NCBI GenBank assembly: GCA_002385745.1
Contig: DGEC01000082.1
Span: forward strand, 1-11,453
DNA: 11,453 nucleotides
Source of the DNA: Firmicutes bacterium UBA3936
GTDB lineage: Bacteria > Bacillota > Dethiobacteria > Dethiobacterales > Dethiobacteraceae
Direction of reading: 5' to 3'
Shown: positions 8,013 to 11,453 of the stretch, piece after piece
Layout of the letters: the number at the start of each line of letters is the position of its first letter
How positions within the stretch are numbered: position 1 is the stretch's first letter
The notes under the pieces: generated by a model
Seen by the model: the letters and a program-made list of their open reading frames with translations, nothing else
Told to the model about the DNA's origin: nothing
Databases searched by the model: none
Made by a program: the position numbers and the translations under genes

Positions 8013-8136
8013 TAATTAATCCTTCTTTTCAGAATTCTTGCTTTAATATTTCCTGTTAAATCCAGACAGTCTGTTGAAGATGGCAGGTATTTGTGATAGT
8101 TTAAATAAAAAAAGCTTTTTCAGGGAGGTTTTACAA

Positions 8137-9117
8137 ATGAAGGTTATTACTTTCGATTTGAACGAAGCTAAAACAGCAAAGCTCATTGTAACTGTAGCGA
8201 ATGTACCGCCGTTTTTCCAGTCTACGCCTGCGCTGATTCACGTTCCCGGCGGTGGTTTCATGTTTTGCAGCGAAACGGACGGCACGGCAATTGCCAGCCG
8301 CTGCATGGGCAAGGGCTTCGGTGTAACCTGCACGTACCTGTATTCCGTCGCAAAGGAATACCGCTTCCCGCAGGTCGTTATTGATCTGATTAAGGGTATC
8401 AAAATTTTGCGCGAGCATGCGGAGGAGTGGGGCATTAATCCCAAGCAAATCGTGATCTCGGGCAATTCCGCCGGCGCCTTTATCTGCATGACTACCGGGA
8501 ACATCTGGAACAGGCCTGAAATAATGGAAGCTGCGGGCTGCACCGGAGAGGAAGGAAAGCCCGATGCAATGATCCTGGGTTTCGGCCCGATGTTTTGCGG
8601 GCAGCAGACCGACGACGGTATAGTTTATGTCCCCAATGGTGAATTGGTTGGCCCTCAAACACCGCCTGCATTTTTCCATCATTCCCGCCTTGACATGCTT
8701 GTTTCCGTTTATCAGACAATCGCCATGATCGACGCAATGGAACGCGCGAAACGCCCCTTTGCAGTATATATTTCCGGTACAGGCGGACATGGGGAGACCT
8801 CTTCCGTAAACCGCATACTCGCCGAAGACGGCACAGTCGGCCCCTGTATAGACGATTGGTTTGAGCAGGCGTGGCGTTTTCTGGCAAACCAGCTTGGCAT
8901 TACGCAAGTACCGCAGAAGATGCCGCAAATAATGCCGCCTATGCCACCGGCACAGGAAGGCGAAGAATTAGCGCCGCCCCCAATGCCTATGTTAATGCCG
9001 GCTCCGGAGGGCAGTATCCCGGTAAAGCCCGAGGAAATGCCCCTGGGCCAGGCTGAGAACCTCCATATGCCCTTCAATATCGCTTACCATGATAAAGACT
9101 TTAAGATCTATAAATAA
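8137..9117 (+). CDS. alpha/beta hydrolase (acetyl-esterase/lipase-like) with Met/Pro-rich C-terminal extension
   Basis: ATG 8137 is preferred because AGGGAGG (8122-8128) is 8 nt upstream; the longer frame from TTG 8074 adds 21 residues with no such site. The product is 326 residues. HVPGGGF (35-41) matches the HGGG oxyanion-hole region of hormone-sensitive-lipase-like or BD-FAE-like esterases. GNSAGA (109-114) is the nucleophile elbow with Ser111. Asp186 (RLDML) and His218 (GGHGE) are the likely rest of the triad. The first residues lack a signal peptide, so the enzyme is probably cytoplasmic. Residues 259-312 are an unusual low-complexity tail with about 16 prolines and 8 methionines, followed by a short ordinary end, FNIAYHDKDFKIYK. 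Likely activity is hydrolysis of a small ester; the substrate is unknown. It is divergent from the dehydratase operon. Confidence 0.85.
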   Translation: MKVITFDLNEAKTAKLIVTVANVPPFFQSTPALIHVPGGGFMFCSETDGTAIASRCMGKGFGVTCTYLYSVAKEYRFPQVVIDLIKGIKILREHAEEWGINPKQIVISGNSAGAFICMTTGNIWNRPEIMEAAGCTGEEGKPDAMILGFGPMFCGQQTDDGIVYVPNGELVGPQTPPAFFHHSRLDMLVSVYQTIAMIDAMERAKRPFAVYISGTGGHGETSSVNRILAEDGTVGPCIDDWFEQAWRFLANQLGITQVPQKMPQIMPPMPPAQEGEELAPPPMPMLMPAPEGSIPVKPEEMPLGQAENLHMPFNIAYHDKDFKIYK

Positions 9118-9206
9118 AACCTTTTTCGCAGCCCGCCTGCCGGGAGGCAATTTATCTCAGGCTGATACTGGAAAGCCACAGCGCAAATGATGAAGAAACA
9201 ATGGGC

Positions 9207-9235
9207 TTGTGTAATAGGGCCTAAAGTGGTATAAA
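9207..9235 (+). promoter_or_regulatory. candidate promoter of the LysE-family gene
   Basis: TTGTGT (9207-9212) and TATAAA (9230-9235) are 17 nt apart, about 58 nt before the likely ATG. The -35 match is weak. An AT-rich inverted repeat (9233-9251) overlaps the -10 box and the expected start site. Confidence 0.4.
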
Positions 9236-9251
9236 CATATTATATATGTTT
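9233..9251. promoter_or_regulatory. inverted repeat AAACATAT-N3-ATATGTTT, candidate operator
   Basis: Two perfect 8-bp arms (9233-9240 and 9244-9251) flank a 3-nt centre. The element overlaps the candidate -10 box of the exporter gene, where a repressor could block transcription. Exporters are often controlled by their substrate, but no regulator gene is in this window. Confidence 0.4.
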
Positions 9252-9293
9252 GGGAAAGTTCCGCCCGGCATGAACAGGGGAGAGGGGTACGGC

Positions 9294-9935
9294 ATGGCTT
9301 TAACGGGAATATTTGTCAGCGCTTTTTTAATCGGCTTTTCGGGCGCAATGATGCCCGGGCCGCTTTTGGGAGTTGCCATTGACGGCAGCTTGAAAAAAGG
9401 CTGGACCGCCGGTCCTGCAGTAGTACTGGGGCATGGAATCCTTGAATTTATTCTTATTATTTTCATGACGTTCGGACTCAAGGGTTTTTTTGCCAGGCCG
9501 ACTGTTGCAGGGATTATCGGCTTGTTTGGCGGCGCTTACCTGGCCTGGATGGGGTACGGGATGATTAAATCCGGGATAAAAAAGACCGTTTTACTTGAGA
9601 ATGCAGGAAGTCAAAACGGAGCAGGCGTGAAAAACCTGGTTTGGGCCGGAATAATTGTCAGTGCCACCAACCCCTATTTTATCCTCTGGTGGGCGACAAC
9701 GGGAATGGAATCGGTGCGCCTGGCTTATGCCCTGGGACTGCTTGGTGTTCTCTTCTTTTTCTGCGGACACATACTTTCAGATTTTGTCTGGTATACTGCA
9801 GTTTCCACGGCATTCTCCCGGGGCAGAACGCTGATCAGCGATGCCGTGTATCACTGGATAATGATCATTTTAGGAGTCTTTATTCTGGTATTTGCCTGCT
9901 ATTTTTTGATTAACGGCTTGTTGATGCTCCGCTGA
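9294..9935 (+). CDS. LysE/RhtB-family amino-acid (or related solute) exporter
   Basis: The frame is open from ATG 9246, but I chose ATG 9294 because AGGGG (9283-9287) lies 6 nt upstream and the first helix then begins at once. The product is 213 residues, usual for the family. Six hydrophobic stretches are visible at about 3-25, 40-62, 68-92, 116-136, 145-170 and 187-208, so it is an inner-membrane protein. Family signatures are GFSGAMMPGPLLGVAIDGSLKKGW (start 14) in the first helix and loop, and SATNPYFILWW (123-133) in the fourth. LysE-type proteins export amino acids or similar small molecules using the proton gradient; the substrate cannot be read from sequence. The gene appears monocistronic, between an operator-like palindrome and a hairpin. 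Confidence 0.88.
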   Translation: MALTGIFVSAFLIGFSGAMMPGPLLGVAIDGSLKKGWTAGPAVVLGHGILEFILIIFMTFGLKGFFARPTVAGIIGLFGGAYLAWMGYGMIKSGIKKTVLLENAGSQNGAGVKNLVWAGIIVSATNPYFILWWATTGMESVRLAYALGLLGVLFFFCGHILSDFVWYTAVSTAFSRGRTLISDAVYHWIMIILGVFILVFACYFLINGLLMLR

Positions 9936-9984
9936 TAATACCGGCCAACCGCTTGAAACGGCACAAGGAAACTGAATAAACCTG

Positions 9985-10017
9985 AAGGGGGTTGCTTTCC
10001 AAGAAACAACCCCCTTT
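9985..10017 (+). terminator. hairpin terminator after the LysE-family gene
   Basis: AAGGGGGTTG (9985-9994) and CAACCCCCTT (10007-10016) form a perfect 10-bp stem, and inner TTTC/GAAA bases may extend it. It lies 50 nt after the stop codon. Only three T follow, so termination may be partial. Confidence 0.65.
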
Positions 10018-10176
10018 GACATAATAAATAATACAGAACCTGCCGTGCGGGCAATGAAGTCTGCCGGACGGACAGGAGACAGGACTTCAAAGGCGGAAGG
10101 AATTATAACAGGCTTCAGGGTAATAATTATCCAAAGAGACAGGATAAGGAAGGAAGGGAGGTACTTTGGAAACCAG

Positions 10177-10878
10177 ATGAAAAATAATCTCAGGTGGCTG
10201 GGCCATGCTGCCTTTGAAATCACCACGGCAAGGGGCGCAAGAATACTGATTGACCCCTGGATAACGGGCAATCCCGCCTGTCCCGTCAAGGTAGGAGAGA
10301 TGCCTGCACCCGATTTAATCCTTGTTACCCATGACCATCACGACCATTACGGCAGCGATATACCGGCCTTGCTCGGGAAAGGGCAGGGGATTCTCATCAG
10401 CCAGCCCGAAGTTGCCGCCAGGGCCAAAAAAGACGGAGTTCCGGCCGCGCAAATAATCACCGGCGGCTCGGGAATGAATATCGGCGGTACGGTGGAAGCA
10501 AAAGGCGTTAAGGCAACCATGACCCAGGCCGTGCATTCATCGGAGTCCGGCTCTCCCTGCGGTTACATAGTAACGCTGGAGGACGGAAAAACTGTTTACC
10601 ATGCCGGGGACACAGGTATTTTTGCCTCGATGAAGCTTTTTGCCGGGCTGTACGGTATTGATCTAGCCCTTCTGCCCATCGGCGGCGTTTTTGTCATGGA
10701 TCCGCTGCAGGCGGCAGCATCGCTTGAGCTATTGCAGCCTAAAACGGTAATTCCCATGCACTACCGTACATTCCCCGTACTGGAGCAAACTGCCGACAGA
10801 TTTATTGCCCTGGCAAAAGAAAAAGCGCCGCAGGTAGAAATAAAGCCGCTGCAACCCGGAGAATCCATGGAATTTTAA
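10177..10878 (+). CDS. UPF0173 metal-dependent hydrolase, metallo-beta-lactamase fold
   Basis: ATG 10177 starts a 233-residue protein beginning MKNNLRWLGHAAFEI, which aligns with the usual UPF0173 (YtkL-like) start. The frame continues upstream to 10045, but those codons look non-coding. Metal-binding residues are clear: H10 (GHA), D26, H52-x-H54-x-D56-H57 (THDHHDH), H120 (QAVHSS), D145 (HAGDTG) and H195 (MHYRTF). The set is complete, so a two-metal hydrolase in the cytoplasm is expected; the family's physiological substrate is not firmly known. AGGGAGG (10155-10161) is 15 nt from the ATG, too far for normal initiation, although GGA (10168-10170) is nearer. Promoter not identified. Confidence 0.9.
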   Translation: MKNNLRWLGHAAFEITTARGARILIDPWITGNPACPVKVGEMPAPDLILVTHDHHDHYGSDIPALLGKGQGILISQPEVAARAKKDGVPAAQIITGGSGMNIGGTVEAKGVKATMTQAVHSSESGSPCGYIVTLEDGKTVYHAGDTGIFASMKLFAGLYGIDLALLPIGGVFVMDPLQAAASLELLQPKTVIPMHYRTFPVLEQTADRFIALAKEKAPQVEIKPLQPGESMEF

Positions 10879-10889
10879 CGCCCCTGCAG

Positions 10890-10924
10890 AAAAAAGGCGG
10901 CTCCGGTTGAAAGACCGGGCCGCC
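10890..10924 (-). terminator. terminator-like hairpin with its T-tract on the minus strand
   Basis: GGCGGC (10896-10901), a bulged T, and CCGGT (10903-10907) pair with ACCGG (10914-10918) and GCCGCC (10919-10924) around a 6-nt loop. Six A (10890-10895) on the left become a T-run only when read on the minus strand. Plus-strand read-through from the UPF0173 gene meets the hairpin without a T-run. No minus-strand gene ends here. Confidence 0.6.
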
Positions 10925-10997
10925 ACAATTACACCTTTCTGTTAAATATTTGGATGGTGGCGGTGGTTGGCCGACAATAAGGGGTGAGAATTGCCAG

Positions 10998-11360
10998 ATG
11001 CCGTATCTAAGGTTAAGTATTTCCAAAAAAATCAGCCCGGAAGACGAGCAGAGGCTGGTAGACGGCCTAGGTGCCGCTCTCAGTAAAATACCGGGCAAAG
11101 ACCCCCAGTGGACTATGGTTGAAGTCAATGACGGCCTCAAGATGTACTTTGGGGGCAAAAAACAGGACGATATGGTGTTTGTCGACGTTAAATATGCCGG
11201 CAGGTTCCAGTATCGCAAGAAAAAAGAATTTACTCAGGAAGCATTTAATGTTATCAACGCAGTTCTTGGTACACCAAAGGACAAGATATGCCTGATAATA
11301 ACCGAGTATAACAACTGGGGCGCCGTCGGGGACTTCCGGGACATATATTATTCGGACTGA
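10998..11360 (+). CDS. MIF-like tautomerase superfamily protein
   Basis: ATG 10998 gives a 120-residue protein beginning MPYLRLSIS. Proline directly after Met would become the N-terminal catalytic proline that defines the superfamily, which decides this start over an in-frame upstream ATG (10950). GGGGTGAG (10981-10988) is a somewhat distant ribosome binding site. Length and pattern follow macrophage-migration-inhibitory-factor proteins (about 115 residues): GKDPQWTMVEV (33-43), LKMYFGG (47-53), the helix near 77-91, and ITEYNNWGAVGDF (101-113), which parallels the NVGWNNSTF end of MIF. Such enzymes interconvert keto and enol forms of small acids such as phenylpyruvate; the natural substrate here is unknown. 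It sits downstream of the UPF0173 gene with a hairpin between, so it may be a separate transcript. Confidence 0.85.
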   Translation: MPYLRLSISKKISPEDEQRLVDGLGAALSKIPGKDPQWTMVEVNDGLKMYFGGKKQDDMVFVDVKYAGRFQYRKKKEFTQEAFNVINAVLGTPKDKICLIITEYNNWGAVGDFRDIYYSD

Positions 11361-11406
11361 TAAACCTTGTGGTGAGTCAAAAAACGCTTATAGCTGGAGT
11401 CAAGCC

Positions 11407-11430
11407 AAAAGGCAGCCCGCACGGGCTGCC
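11407..11430 (-). terminator. GC-rich hairpin with T-tract on the minus strand
   Basis: GGCAGCCC (11411-11418) and GGGCTGCC (11423-11430) form an 8-bp stem (9 bp with the loop-closing G-C). Four A (11407-11410) precede it, giving TTTT on the minus strand. It lies 50 nt after the tautomerase stop and may serve a convergent gene beyond the window, or both directions weakly. Confidence 0.55.
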
Positions 11431-11453
11431 CCAGACTGTAGACAAAAATGGCC

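Noticed and set aside
9131..9152. Hairpin after the alpha/beta hydrolase gene as a terminator
   Set aside because: Only a 4-bp GCCT/AGGC stem can be drawn and no T-run follows.
10016..10044. Perfect TTGACA after the LysE-family terminator as a promoter for the UPF0173 gene
   Set aside because: No -10-like sequence stands 15-19 nt downstream (CCTGCC at 17 nt), and it overlaps the terminator stem.
10045..10176. N-terminal extension of the UPF0173 protein, or a structured RNA leader
   Set aside because: The added residues do not resemble the family's start. A 7-bp TGAAGTC/GACTTCA pairing exists, but no known riboswitch pattern could be matched.
1..11453. CRISPR array, insertion sequence, tRNA or rRNA
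   Set aside because: No regularly spaced repeats, transposase motifs, terminal inverted repeats or conserved RNA gene sequences were seen on either strand.

Overview
The window looks like chromosomal DNA of an anaerobic, probably Gram-positive (Bacillota, Clostridia or Negativicutes type) bacterium. This is an inference from gene content: an oxygen-sensitive FMN/FAD/4Fe-4S ene-reductase of the 2,4-dienoyl-CoA reductase type, a 2-hydroxyacyl-CoA dehydratase-type protein with an ATP-dependent activase, strong GGAGG-like ribosome binding sites, and a large secreted protein with copper-amine-oxidase-like and InlB-type modules. No rRNA, tRNA, CRISPR array, transposase or phage gene was found. The gene ends are mostly clean, and nothing marks a recent insertion.

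Layout. Positions 1-1263 (minus) hold the first 421 residues of the ene-reductase, cut by the window edge. Positions 1264-1442 are a divergent promoter region with a direct repeat and a 14-bp palindrome. Positions 1443-4961 (plus) encode an approximately 1172-residue secreted metallophosphoesterase with a modular C-terminal region. A perfect 17-bp inverted repeat at 4982-5023 is a shared terminator. It separates this gene from a convergent two-gene minus-strand operon (7942-5016): a stand-alone HgdB/BcrC-type subunit, then a protein fusing a second HgdB-like domain to a BadF/HgdC-type activase, joined by an ATGA overlap.

To the right, four plus-strand genes follow, each apparently its own unit. 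They are an alpha/beta hydrolase with a Met/Pro-rich tail (8137-9117), a LysE-family exporter (9294-9935), a UPF0173 metallo-beta-lactamase-fold hydrolase (10177-10878) and a MIF-like tautomerase (10998-11360). Two hairpins near the right end (10890-10924 and 11407-11430) carry their T-tract on the minus strand.

How they work together. Only the two minus-strand dehydratase/activase genes clearly form one system: the activase hydrolyses ATP to inject a low-potential electron into an iron-sulfur dehydratase or reductase. The ene-reductase could act on related enoyl or aromatic substrates, but nothing in the sequence links it to the operon. The most unusual items are the fused dehydratase-activase and the modular phosphoesterase.
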